A stretch of 64,000 nt of DNA. Source: Peptococcaceae bacterium CEB3 (GTDB taxonomy: Bacteria; Bacillota; Desulfitobacteriia; Desulfitobacteriales; Desulfitobacteriaceae). This document shows positions 56,444 to 64,000 of the stretch, one piece after another (position 1 is the first letter of the stretch; every line of letters starts with the position of its first letter). The stretch spans positions 1 through 64,000 of the forward strand of contig LDXJ01000059.1 of the NCBI GenBank assembly GCA_001029295.1, in the 5' to 3' direction. The notes beneath the pieces were generated by a model that worked only from the letters and a program-made list of their open reading frames with translations, was not told where the DNA came from and searched no databases. A program made the translations under genes and the position numbers.

Positions 56444-57712
56444 ATGGAAAACGTAACCAACTTTAGGTGGCGTCATATCATCCCGGCAGCGGTAGTAATG
56501 TATATGATGGCCTTTATGGATCGAACCAATATAAGCTTTGCCGCCCCCGGCATGATTAAGGACTTCCACATAACGCATGCGACGGCCGGATGGGTTATGG
56601 GAATATTCTTCATCGGTTACATGATCATGCAGGTGCCGGGAGGATACCTGGCCCAGCGCTGGAGTGCCAAGAAACTCATCACTATATTGATGGTAATTTG
56701 GAGCCTGTTTGCCATTTGGAGCGGGCTTGCCCAAAACGTGAACCAGGAACTTTGGTCACGGTTTTTTCTCGGGGTGACGGAAGGTGCGATATGGCCGGCA
56801 GTTCTGGTTATGATCGCAGACTGGTTTCCCAAGGGCGAACGGGCGAGTGCCAATGCCTACTGGCAAATTTGTCTGCCTATAACCGGCATCATAACCATGC
56901 CGTTGTCAGGGTGGATTCTGGCCGCCACTTCCGATTGGAGAGTGATGCTTCTCATCGAAGCCATTCCACCGCTGGTATGGGCCGTTTTCTGGTGGCTCCT
57001 GGTCGAGGACCATCCTCATCAGGCTAAGTGGCTGCCTGCCGGAGAACGTGAATACATCGAGACCAAGCTCACCGAGGAGCGTAAAGCTTTCGAGAACCAA
57101 GTCAAGGTTAATGCTTTTAGCATGATGTACCACCCCAAGGTTTTGCTGTTGACGCTCGCCTATTTCCTAACGATAATGGGTACTTACGGATTGAGCCTCT
57201 GGGCTCCTTCAATCATTAAGGCCCTGGGCGTTGGCTATTTGGCTACCGGCCTCTTGTTGGTTATTCCCAATGCATTTTCGGTTTGGACGATGATCTACGC
57301 CGCCCGCGTATCCGACCGGACGGGCAAACGGAGTGCGGTCGTAGCTATCGTTTTGATCATAGCCACCATAGGCTATTTCCTGCTAGGTGCCGTGGGCACG
57401 ATGCTACCGTGGTTGGCTGTCCTGTTCATGACTATCGCCCAAGGCGGTATAAACGCCCGCCAGGGTCCGTTGTGGGCGATACCGACTGACACGTTGCCGC
57501 AGAACACCGTGGGTCCGGCCATGGCCATCATCGGGGCCATCGGCAACTTGGGCGGGCTAGCTGGTCCGTGGATGATGGGTTTTGTCAAGACGACTACCCA
57601 CTCCTTCATGCTGGGCTTTTACGTACTGGCGGGGTGCCTTGTGGCGTCGGCGATTCTGGTCATGCTGGTTTCTGACCGCAAGGTTCGGGTTTCCGAGGGA
57701 ACCAATTTCTAA
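56444..57712 (+). CDS. MFS transporter, anion:cation symporter type
   Basis: 422 residues, about 12 transmembrane helices. DRTNISFAAPGM in the first loop and GYMIMQVPGGYLAQRWSAKK are typical of the ACS family (glucarate, tartrate, hydroxy-acid uptake). ATG 56444, preceded by the triple repeat with GAGGGGG. Probably imports the substrate handled by the PdxA/LarA enzymes upstream. Last gene of cluster D. Confidence 0.9.
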   Translation: MENVTNFRWRHIIPAAVVMYMMAFMDRTNISFAAPGMIKDFHITHATAGWVMGIFFIGYMIMQVPGGYLAQRWSAKKLITILMVIWSLFAIWSGLAQNVNQELWSRFFLGVTEGAIWPAVLVMIADWFPKGERASANAYWQICLPITGIITMPLSGWILAATSDWRVMLLIEAIPPLVWAVFWWLLVEDHPHQAKWLPAGEREYIETKLTEERKAFENQVKVNAFSMMYHPKVLLLTLAYFLTIMGTYGLSLWAPSIIKALGVGYLATGLLLVIPNAFSVWTMIYAARVSDRTGKRSAVVAIVLIIATIGYFLLGAVGTMLPWLAVLFMTIAQGGINARQGPLWAIPTDTLPQNTVGPAMAIIGAIGNLGGLAGPWMMGFVKTTTHSFMLGFYVLAGCLVASAILVMLVSDRKVRVSEGTNF

Positions 57713-58322
57713 CTGCACGGTTCAATGGCAGGGGGTTCGGAGAGACACGTGCCGTGTCCGGCCTGACTTTGGGCCGGCCAACCGGGAGCCGGTCGGTAAA
57801 TCTAGTTGGCTGGATATGCAGAACGGCCGGGTCGGCTGCAGGGGAGGGGGACAGCCTCCCTCCTCTTGGTTTGTTTGGAATGCGGCGCGGATCACGGGAC
57901 GGTTCGAGGGTGCCATCAGGATTTACGACGGGTCTTTCCCTGGATAGCCAAAACGGTGACTTCAAACTGGCGGCCGATTGTCGCCGGGGGTCACGCCCCA
58001 GGCAGAACCCCCCGGGGACCAGGGCGGTGGGTCAGCCAAGCAAAGCTGCGGGTTATAGTGAGGTTCGGCGGCCAAACCCCCGGGCGCTAGCGACTCGCCC
58101 GAAGGCGAGATGGACACCGCCTTCAGGAAGCCGGGGACCCGGTAAAGTCACGGGATTACTCTAAAAAAATTGGGGGGTGGATCCGGTGATGCCTTCCTGA
58201 TGCTCCCGGAAGATTGTCGCAGCCGGGAATTTAAGGCCGCGTTTCCGGCCAGGGAGGTAAAAAGTCTCTCCTAACTAAGGGTCCTGCAATGTAATCGGGC
58301 AGGAACAAAGGGGAGTTGTAAT
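57713..58322. other. GC-rich intergenic block with many short inverted repeats
   Basis: About 600 bp, visibly richer in G and C than its neighbours, with several self-complementary pieces (for example CCGGGGACCCGG near 58130, GGCGAG...CGCC near 58103). Overlapping open frames in all frames are explained by base composition. No family recognised; a structured RNA or decayed foreign DNA are both possible. Confidence 0.4.
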
Positions 58323-58961
58323 ATGCCGTTTGCACCGTTGCGCCCCTTGCCGGAAACGACCCGCCAATACGGCTTTGCTCAAGGGGCGTTTAATGTCAAC
58401 AGTGTTGTCCAACCCCAAGCCGTGACTGAAGTGCATGAAATGTTCCGTTCTGCCGCCATATTGCAGGGAGCGCATCTCGCTAGTGCTTTTATGGGCGGAA
58501 ATGCGGACTTTGTACACGAAACTGTGCAAGACAGACGCAGGAGGGGTGCTAAGAGAATCGGAACGGCTAAGGCTGAACTAGCCAAAGGTCCTCCAACCCC
58601 TACTGTTTACCATCTCGATCACGGCAAAGACCTTGAATCCCTCAAAGCGGCCATTGACGGCGGCTATATATCAGCGATGATCGATAGCTCTCTGCTGGGG
58701 TTCTCCGAAAATGTAGAGCTGACATGGGAAGTCGTTCAATATGCCCATTCCCATGGGATTTCGGAGGGAGGCGAACTCGGTGTGCTTTGCGGGATCGAAG
58801 GTGATGTTTTTTCTGAGCATTCGACGTGTACCAATCCCTTGAAAGCTGTCGAGCTTTTCCAGAAAACCGACGAGGATTATTTGGTGATCTCTTATAGAAC
58901 AAAGCATGGAATAATTAGGAGGGACAGGCTAAGTAAGAAAGAGGCGGCTTCAGGGGTATGA
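58323..58961 (+). CDS. C-terminally truncated class II aldolase-like protein (copy 2)
   Basis: 212 residues aligned with roughly the first two thirds of class II fructose-bisphosphate aldolases: YGFAQGAFNVNSV, YHLDHGKDLESLKAAID, MIDSSLLGFSENVELT and GGELGVL. The later HGGSG and NV-T(D/E) blocks, which supply a zinc ligand and bind phosphate, are absent, and the usual ISIGTSHG segment reads ISYRTKHG. Intact as an open frame, it overlaps the permease start by four bases. Catalysis looks unlikely; it may persist for translational coupling or another role. ATG 58323 after GGGGAG. Confidence 0.75.
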   Translation: MPFAPLRPLPETTRQYGFAQGAFNVNSVVQPQAVTEVHEMFRSAAILQGAHLASAFMGGNADFVHETVQDRRRRGAKRIGTAKAELAKGPPTPTVYHLDHGKDLESLKAAIDGGYISAMIDSSLLGFSENVELTWEVVQYAHSHGISEGGELGVLCGIEGDVFSEHSTCTNPLKAVELFQKTDEDYLVISYRTKHGIIRRDRLSKKEAASGV

Positions 58962-59845
58962 AGACAGCGACGGTTAGCGGCATTGTCTCGGCAGCGCTTG
59001 TGGGTATCCTGCTTAGCCTGGCGAAGATTTGCTTCTCGGGGATGACGGTTGTGCAGTTCATGCTAATCGTGTTCGGCGGAACGCACTTACTGTTTTTAGG
59101 GATTTTATTAGTGCGTCTGGAAGGACGGGAGATCTTGTCAGCCGGTAGGCACTATCCCGAACTTTATCTTGTAGGTATTGTCGGAACAGCCTTAAGGTCA
59201 TTGCAAAATTGGGGATTAGAGGTCAGTTCACCTACCAATGCCGCTATCCTTTTACGGGGAGATTTGCTTTTCAGCCTGGTCATTGGCTATCTGCTGTGGA
59301 AGGAAAAGCTTCATCCCTTGGAATGGGTCGGTATGGCAGGAATGCTTGTCGGTGTTAGTTTAGTGTTACAAATCTCCTGGGAGAGATTTCGCCTTAGCGC
59401 CGGCGGTAATATCTTGATTCTTGGCAGTGCTTTTTTGGTAGCGGTTAATGCTGAAATTATTAAACACAGATTGGGTCAGGTGGAAAACATTGTAGTAGCC
59501 TATTTTAACTCGGGTATGTCTCTGGTTTTTTTCCTGGCGGGGGCTTTCTTTACAGGGGCGCTAAACACGCTGCCAAAGATCAGTATCTCGGCCTGGGTCC
59601 TGGCGTGCACAGGTATTATACTGCAGGTAGTCCAGTATCTGTGCTATTATCGCTCGTTGGAAGGACTTCCGACGTGGTTGGTGCGAGTAGTTCATCTAAT
59701 AACGCCGATTATGGCTATGGTGACGAGCGCCTGGTGGCTGCATGAAAAGATTAGTATGGCTCAAATTTTAGGAATGTTGGTCGTGGGCGGCGGGATTATG
59801 CTTGTTTATACCGGGCATGTCAAGAGTTGCGCCGAGAACCCGTGA
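58958..59845 (+). CDS. DMT-superfamily (EamA) permease, copy 2
   Basis: 295 residues, ten predicted helices, two EamA repeats. Differs from copy 1 by scattered substitutions and three extra C-terminal residues (ENP). ATG 58958 overlaps the aldolase-like gene. Confidence 0.88.
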   Translation: MKTATVSGIVSAALVGILLSLAKICFSGMTVVQFMLIVFGGTHLLFLGILLVRLEGREILSAGRHYPELYLVGIVGTALRSLQNWGLEVSSPTNAAILLRGDLLFSLVIGYLLWKEKLHPLEWVGMAGMLVGVSLVLQISWERFRLSAGGNILILGSAFLVAVNAEIIKHRLGQVENIVVAYFNSGMSLVFFLAGAFFTGALNTLPKISISAWVLACTGIILQVVQYLCYYRSLEGLPTWLVRVVHLITPIMAMVTSAWWLHEKISMAQILGMLVVGGGIMLVYTGHVKSCAENP

Positions 59846-59846
59846 T

Positions 59847-59916
59847 CCAGAACCAAACCTCCAGAACCAAACCTCCAGAACCAAACCTCCAGAACAAAGC
59901 CTCTAAAACAAAACCT
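59847..59916 (+). repeat. 14-bp minisatellite, five units
   Basis: CCAGAACCAAACCT is repeated exactly three times from 59847, followed by two diverged units to 59916. Copy 1 of the duplication has only single-unit-like traces here, so the array expanded after duplication. Confidence 0.9.
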
Positions 59917-59980
59917 CTAGAATGTACTGCCGGAATTCATCCGGAAGCACATGAAATACCATTAAAGGAGAAGACGGACG

Positions 59981-61420
59981 ATGGTAAAAGAGATTAGAGA
60001 GTCGCTTTTCATTAACGGAAGATGGGTAGAGCCGATTGGGAAAAAGAGTAAGGGGATCAGTAATCCTGCAACCGGTAAGATCTTTTATGAGATCGGCTAC
60101 GGTGAAGCAAGTGATGCGCTAGCCGCCGTAGAAGCAGCGCAGGCAGCTTTTGACTCATGGTCTGTAAAATCGGTCCGGGCAAGAGCCGATATCCTAAATA
60201 AGGTTGCAGACCTGTTAAGGCAAAGGGCGAACGAAATTGCTCGAGTTCTAGCGGCGGAATCTGGTAAACCTGTTCCTCAGGCGGTTGGCGAAGTTAATTT
60301 CTCAGCGGAATATTTCCAGTGGTTTGCAGAAGAGGTACGGAGACCCTACGGCACGTATATCCCAAGCGACGCGGCTAACAAACGGCACATCGCCTATACG
60401 CAGCCAAGCGGAGTCGCCCTTTGCCTTTCACCCTGGAATTTCCCGGTTTCTATACAAGCGCGAAAATTGGCACCCGCTTTGGCAGCCGGTTGTACAGTAG
60501 TATCTCGAGCTTCTGAAACAGCCCCCTTAAGTGTAATAGAATTGTACAAATGCCTGGAGGATGCCGGTATTCCTCAAGGAGTTGCAAATTTAATTCAAGG
60601 CCCTGCCGCGACCACGACAGAAGCAATGATGAAGCATCCTGCGGTGCGCGTCGTTAGTTTTACTGGCTCAACCCCCGTGGGCCGCAGCTTAATGCGTCAA
60701 GCTGCCGCAGGGATGGTGAGGTTAGCGCTCGAATTAGGGGGTGACGCTCCGTTTATCGTCTTTGACGATGCGGACATTGAAAAGGCCGTTGAAGGCGCGA
60801 TGATTGCCAAATTCCGGAATAACGGACAGTCTTGTATCGCCGCAAACCGTTTCTACATTCACGAAGGCGTTTACCAGGCATTTGTGTCTTCTTTTGTCAG
60901 CAAAATTAAACAGATGAAAATCGGCGATCCTTTGACAGAAACCAATCTTGATCTCGGGCCGCTGATTAACTTTGAGAGCAAGACCCGCATAGAAAAAATC
61001 ATTAGTGAAGCAGAAGGATACGGGGCAAGGCATGTAACACCTAAGTTAGAGGTACCTGACGGCGGTTATTATGTAGCCCCAGTTATAATGGAGAACGTTC
61101 CGGAGACCACAGCTTTAGCAAAGGAGGAGTTATTCGCCCCGGTTGCGCCGCTTTTCATGTTTTCGGACGAAGACGAGGTTATCAAAAAAGCGAACAATAC
61201 CGATATGGGACTGGCGGCTTATGTGTATACCGAGAGTTTGGCTCGTTCCACTCGCCTGACGGAGTCGCTGAAATTCGGTATAATTGGCCTGAACAATGCA
61301 CTGCCATCTGTTGCTTATTCACCTATGGGCGGAGTAAAACAAAGCGGTATCGGACGTGAGGGCGCGAGAGCTGGACTGGAAGAATTTATGGATGTAAAGT
61401 ATGTAGCGACTGAATTTTGA
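59981..61420 (+). CDS. aldehyde dehydrogenase (succinate-semialdehyde type), copy 2
   Basis: 479 residues; catalytic Cys in GQSCIAANR and Glu in LELGGDAPF retained. About 23 residues differ from copy 1 at 42780, mostly conservative and concentrated in residues 1-120 and 290-410. ATG 59981 after AAAGGAGAAG. Confidence 0.9.
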   Translation: MVKEIRESLFINGRWVEPIGKKSKGISNPATGKIFYEIGYGEASDALAAVEAAQAAFDSWSVKSVRARADILNKVADLLRQRANEIARVLAAESGKPVPQAVGEVNFSAEYFQWFAEEVRRPYGTYIPSDAANKRHIAYTQPSGVALCLSPWNFPVSIQARKLAPALAAGCTVVSRASETAPLSVIELYKCLEDAGIPQGVANLIQGPAATTTEAMMKHPAVRVVSFTGSTPVGRSLMRQAAAGMVRLALELGGDAPFIVFDDADIEKAVEGAMIAKFRNNGQSCIAANRFYIHEGVYQAFVSSFVSKIKQMKIGDPLTETNLDLGPLINFESKTRIEKIISEAEGYGARHVTPKLEVPDGGYYVAPVIMENVPETTALAKEELFAPVAPLFMFSDEDEVIKKANNTDMGLAAYVYTESLARSTRLTESLKFGIIGLNNALPSVAYSPMGGVKQSGIGREGARAGLEEFMDVKYVATEF

Positions 61421-61443
61421 CCTGCTCTGGGGTAATACCCATT

Positions 61444-61560
61444 TCAATACCTTCCCGAACTCAGGAGCTTACCCCGGAGGCCAGAGCGGCCCTGGCCCGC
61501 TTGGCTGGCGGAGGAATTCCCCTCGGCAATCCACAAGTAAAATTCGTCAGGAAGAAGTGT
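61444..61560 (+). pseudogene. possible KamA-like (lysine 2,3-aminomutase family) fragment
   Basis: A short frame reads SRTQELTPEARAALA then AGGGIPLGNPQVKF, resembling the region of KamA-family radical SAM proteins in which a helix precedes A-G-I-P-L-G-N-Q-S-V. No cluster-binding cysteines or start codon remain. Low certainty. Confidence 0.3.
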
Positions 61561-61575
61561 CTTCACAGCAAGCAA

Positions 61576-61609
61576 AAGAGACGGGATGCCGGAAGGTATC
61601 CCGTCTCTT
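61576..61609 (+). terminator. 12-bp hairpin downstream of ALDH copy 2
   Basis: AAGAGACGGGAT (61576-61587) pairs perfectly with ATCCCGTCTCTT (61598-61609), 10-nt loop; only TT follows as T tract. Confidence 0.6.
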
Positions 61610-61712
61610 AGTGCTACACTCACACGCACTGTTACTACATATTTGCCAAGAATCTCCTGAGCACAGGGGAAGGATTGGAAATGATGGCGGAGATCTAAAA
61701 ACGGTCTGAAGA

Positions 61713-62126
61713 TTGAGAAGCCGAGGTAAGCATGAGGCGGCCATTCTTTACACCTCAGGGACCACAGGCAATCCTAAAGGCTGTTTGGAAAGCCACGGAT
61801 ATTACTTGGTAGCCGGTAATCGTTACTCGTCCCATCTTAGCCTAACGGCCAACGATCGGGTCATTACCCCATTACCCCTTTTCCATATGAATCCGCAGAT
61901 TCTTTCTACGATGGGAACTTTGTTTGTGGGTGGTAGTTTAACTTTGGTAGATCGTTTCCATTCACGAAGTTGGTGGCAGGAGGTGCGCGCCAAAGAAACT
62001 ACCCATTTTCACTATCTTGGTGTTATGCCGGCCGTGCTGATGGGAATGCCGGAACAAGCTGACGATGGCGCTAAGATATACGCGCTTTCCCAAGGCCGCA
62101 AGAATGATCAGGTGTACTTGGATTGA
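61713..62126 (+). pseudogene. acyl-CoA ligase (AMP-binding) internal fragment
   Basis: About 130 codons beginning in the P-loop-like AAILYTSGTTGNPKG block and running through PLPLFHMNPQ and FHYLGVMPAVLMGMP, as in crotonobetaine/carnitine-CoA ligase-type enzymes. Both the N-terminal ~150 and C-terminal ~200 residues are missing. It runs directly into a truncated symporter gene, so a deletion probably joined two unrelated genes here. Confidence 0.8.
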
Positions 62127-63274
62127 TGTCAGGTTTGGTCGGCTATCTGTCGGTTGAGTTTATGGCTTTGGGTGTGGTCATGTCGTCGCTTTTTCCTATT
62201 TCTTTGTGGACCGGAGTTATCATTGGCACTGCAGTTGTAGGCATATACACGGTCTTGGGTGGGGTTGCCGGAGGTATATGGACAGACCTAATCCAATTCT
62301 TTCTCGAGATGATTGCAGGGATTGCGGTGCTTATCGCCTCGTTTACGGTAGCGGGGGGACCAGTGGGGATTCTTCGCACACTTGCCACCTCGTCCGTCCC
62401 TAAGTGGCAATATCACGCTATGTTGTGGTGGCCTTCAGGGGCGGGAGGGCTAGGCTTCTTTGCGGCATTGGCCTGGATCTTAACTTACACGTTTGGGCAC
62501 ATGGGCCAACCACAATTGTTGGCTAAGTATTATACCCATCGGGATATAAGTAAGATGAAATGGCAGGCTTTGGGTAACGGAATTACCTACTCGCTTGCCG
62601 GATTGATGACTTTCGCAGGCTTAACTTTGGCTGCCCTGGTCGCCGCCGGAAAAGTCGCTCCCTTGGCAAACTCAAATTACGCGGTCCCCTATTTCTTGAT
62701 TCACTATATTCCTACGTGGATTGCCGGCCTTGTATTTGCAGCTCTGATAGCCGCATCAATGGCTACGACTAATGGGTTTGCAAATATTGCGTCAGCGGCT
62801 CTCACTCGTGATCTGATGCAAAAGATATTAAATATTAAGATGGACGACAAGACAGGCCTGAAATGGGGAAGATTTTGGACGTTAATAATTATTGTGGTGG
62901 CATTGGTTGTGACCTATTTCTGGAAGACGTTAATCGGGTTTGCGGGAAGCGCTGCCTGGGCTACGTTAGCTGCTGTATTCCTGCCACTTGTTTCTATCGG
63001 TCTGAATTGGCGTCGGGCAAATTCCTATGGAGCTGTTGCGGGAGCGGCCGTTGGTATTTTTACTTCCCTATATTTCACTGTAGCCAACATTAATCCAGGC
63101 AGTTTTTTCGGCAGCAGTCTTTCTGTCATTCTTTCGGTTGTAGTTTTCGTGGTGGTTTCTTTGCTTACACCTCAAGATCAACTTTCCCCGGAGATTGAAG
63201 ATATCATAGGAATGAATGAGTATTCCCCGAATTCCAGTTCTGCCAAAACGTCGCAGCAGGTAAGCGGACAGTAA
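62126..63274 (+). pseudogene. sodium:solute symporter lacking its N-terminus
   Basis: 382 residues, about ten hydrophobic segments, starting in SSS helix ~3-4 (LSVEFMALGVVMSSLF) instead of the usual N-terminus; about 100 residues are missing. Downstream features (GHMGQPQLLAKYYTHRDISKM, TRDLMQKILN) are intact. ATG 62126 has no ribosome-binding site and overlaps the stop of the ligase fragment. A full-length but different SSS protein is at 20963. Confidence 0.75.
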
Positions 63275-63462
63275 ATATCTAGGTCTTGTGACCTGAACAT
63301 AACAAGTGCATGGGTTCCGAACATAACAGTGATGCTCGGAACTCATGTGATTGAAGCCGAGTTTTTCTTATAGACAGATGGGGTGTGAAGGGGACCAATC
63401 TGGTGATGAAGGAGAAAGAACCATGGTGGGAACCGTCTGCGGAAAGTTAGCAACAAGCCAAT

Positions 63463-63747
63463 ATGACCCGGTTTATCCAATTCGTCAACGGCAAGTACGG
63501 CTTAAACTTCGCCGGCTATGACGAGTTGTACGATTGGTCTGTCACGGATGGCGCTAAGTTTTGGGCGGCCATGTGTGGATTTTTCCTGCTTCGCTCTGGG
63601 CAACCCGGTTGGACCGGTATACGCCGGCGAATTGCAATGCCGGGGTTTAGGCATGACAGTGGAAAGCTTCAACATTGCCCGGCAGCCGTTGAAGGGTGGT
63701 GGTGGGTAGGAGTTCAACCCCTGAATTCTGGATACCTGGATGGCTAA
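63463..63747 (+). pseudogene. acetoacetyl-CoA synthetase N-terminal fragment
   Basis: The first ~42 residues (RFIQFVNGKYGLNF, YDELYDWSVTDGAKFWAAM) match the N-terminus of acetoacetate-CoA ligases (M-x-x-F-x-x-x-V-N-x-x-x-x-L...Y-x-x-L-W-x-W-S-V...F-W). After about residue 45 the frame loses similarity and ends. Truncated and frameshifted. Confidence 0.6.
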
Positions 63748-63873
63748 AAATGTGAGAATGTTCTAACCAGTGCAGGAATTTTGTAAAACTAGGCGAAGTA
63801 TCTGTTATTGGTTGGACCAAGACGAACTTTCCTATGCGTTATTACTTTCATTGAGAGAAGGAGGGCGATCCTC
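63748..63873. other. short spacer before the GlcD-type gene
   Basis: Contains the AAGGAGGG ribosome-binding site of the next gene; no clear promoter. Confidence 0.4.
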
Positions 63874-64000
63874 TTGCAGGACAGAAGCCTTGTCAGTTCC
63901 CTGCAGACGGCGGTAGGCCGGGAAAACGTCCTGACGAAGAAAGAAGATCTGATCTGCTATTCCTATGATCCTACCCCTAATCACCATCTTCCCGAAGCCG
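63874..64000 (+). CDS. FAD-binding oxidase (GlcD/D-lactate dehydrogenase family), 3' end outside window
   Basis: TTG 63874 follows AAGGAGGG by eight bases. The visible 42 residues (VGRENVLTKKEDLICYSYD) match the N-terminus of glycolate oxidase subunit GlcD and related FAD-linked 2-hydroxyacid dehydrogenases (V-G-x-E-x-V-L-T-x-x-E-D-L-x-x-Y-S-x-D). Consistent with the 2-hydroxyacid theme of the region. Confidence 0.75.
   Translation, partial: MQDRSLVSSLQTAVGRENVLTKKEDLICYSYDPTPNHHLPEA

Larger units (their letters stand above)
58323..61420 (+). repeat. segmental duplication, copy 2 (aldolase-permease-ALDH)
   Basis: Second copy of the 41138-44219 block. Here the aldolase-like frame is open, so this copy preserves the ancestral state of that gene better. 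Confidence 0.9.

Noticed and set aside
57754-58164. Several overlapping 60-136-codon frames
   Set aside because: They exist in all frames because the block is GC-rich and stop-poor; no ribosome-binding sites or motifs.
1-64000. CRISPR arrays, rRNA genes, replication origin
   Set aside because: No regularly spaced direct repeats with unique spacers, no rRNA sequence and no DnaA-box cluster were noticed.

Overview
The window looks like a chromosome segment of an anaerobic, spore-forming Firmicute of the Clostridia (Peptococcaceae/Desulfitobacterium-like). Reasons: an ispH-rpsA fusion gene, spoIVA behind a sigma-E-type promoter, the order cmk-plsC-ispH/rpsA ... DUF512-der-plsY-gpsA-spoIVA, frequent TTG/GTG starts, and sugar-acid/sulfonate-type catabolism. 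No search was run; assignments rest on motifs and family knowledge.

Region 1 (1-17.5 kb) is conserved core, GC-rich, almost all on the plus strand: the end of an IS1182-type transposase, a HAD phosphatase, a CPBP protease, cmk, plsC, ispH-rpsA, a SEDS glycosyltransferase, a membrane protein with a repetitive hydrophilic tail, the DUF512 radical-SAM protein, der, plsY, gpsA, spoIVA and an ACT-domain protein. It ends at tRNA-Pro(GGG). The last 27 nt of this tRNA are repeated exactly 80 bp downstream, which looks like an attachment-site scar.

Region 2 (17.5-64 kb) is accessory: clusters of catabolic genes separated by insertion sequences and gene debris. Cluster A (19.4-26.6 kb): FCD-type GntR regulator, DUF3311 + sodium:solute symporter, a two-gene UxaA-family lyase that most resembles (2R)-sulfolactate sulfo-lyase SuyAB, a LarA-type nickel racemase and an Ldh_2/ComC-type dehydrogenase; the same palindromic operator sits at the regulator and at the transporter promoter. 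Cluster B (26.6-37.6 kb): class II aldolase divergent from a GntR/UTRA regulator, a phosphofructokinase-like protein with an altered GGDGT motif, a sugar ABC transporter without ATPase, a zinc dehydrogenase, a DHDPS-type aldolase and an IlvD/Edd dehydratase, together resembling a non-phosphorylative sugar-acid route. Cluster C (38.5-44.2 kb): a triosephosphate-isomerase-like protein, a divergent LarA paralogue, a broken aldolase, a DMT permease and an aldehyde dehydrogenase; the last three are duplicated at 58.3-61.4 kb. Between them lie an IS1634 element, an ORF-less group II intron and an IS110 remnant. Cluster D (47.6-57.7 kb): a PrpR-type sigma-54 activator, a frameshifted IS1634 element, a -24/-12 promoter with an upstream palindrome, two tandem PdxA-family dehydrogenases, a third LarA, a cupin and an MFS transporter. 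The right end (61.4-64 kb) is decayed: fragments of a KamA-like protein, an acyl-CoA ligase, an SSS symporter and acetoacetyl-CoA synthetase, then the start of a GlcD-type FAD oxidase.

The recurring theme is import of small hydroxy acids or sugar acids, stereo-inversion by LarA homologues, then lyase, dehydratase or dehydrogenase chemistry leading to pyruvate-level products. Three LarA paralogues in 32 kb, each with different partner enzymes, is the most unusual feature. No CRISPR array, rRNA or replication origin was seen.
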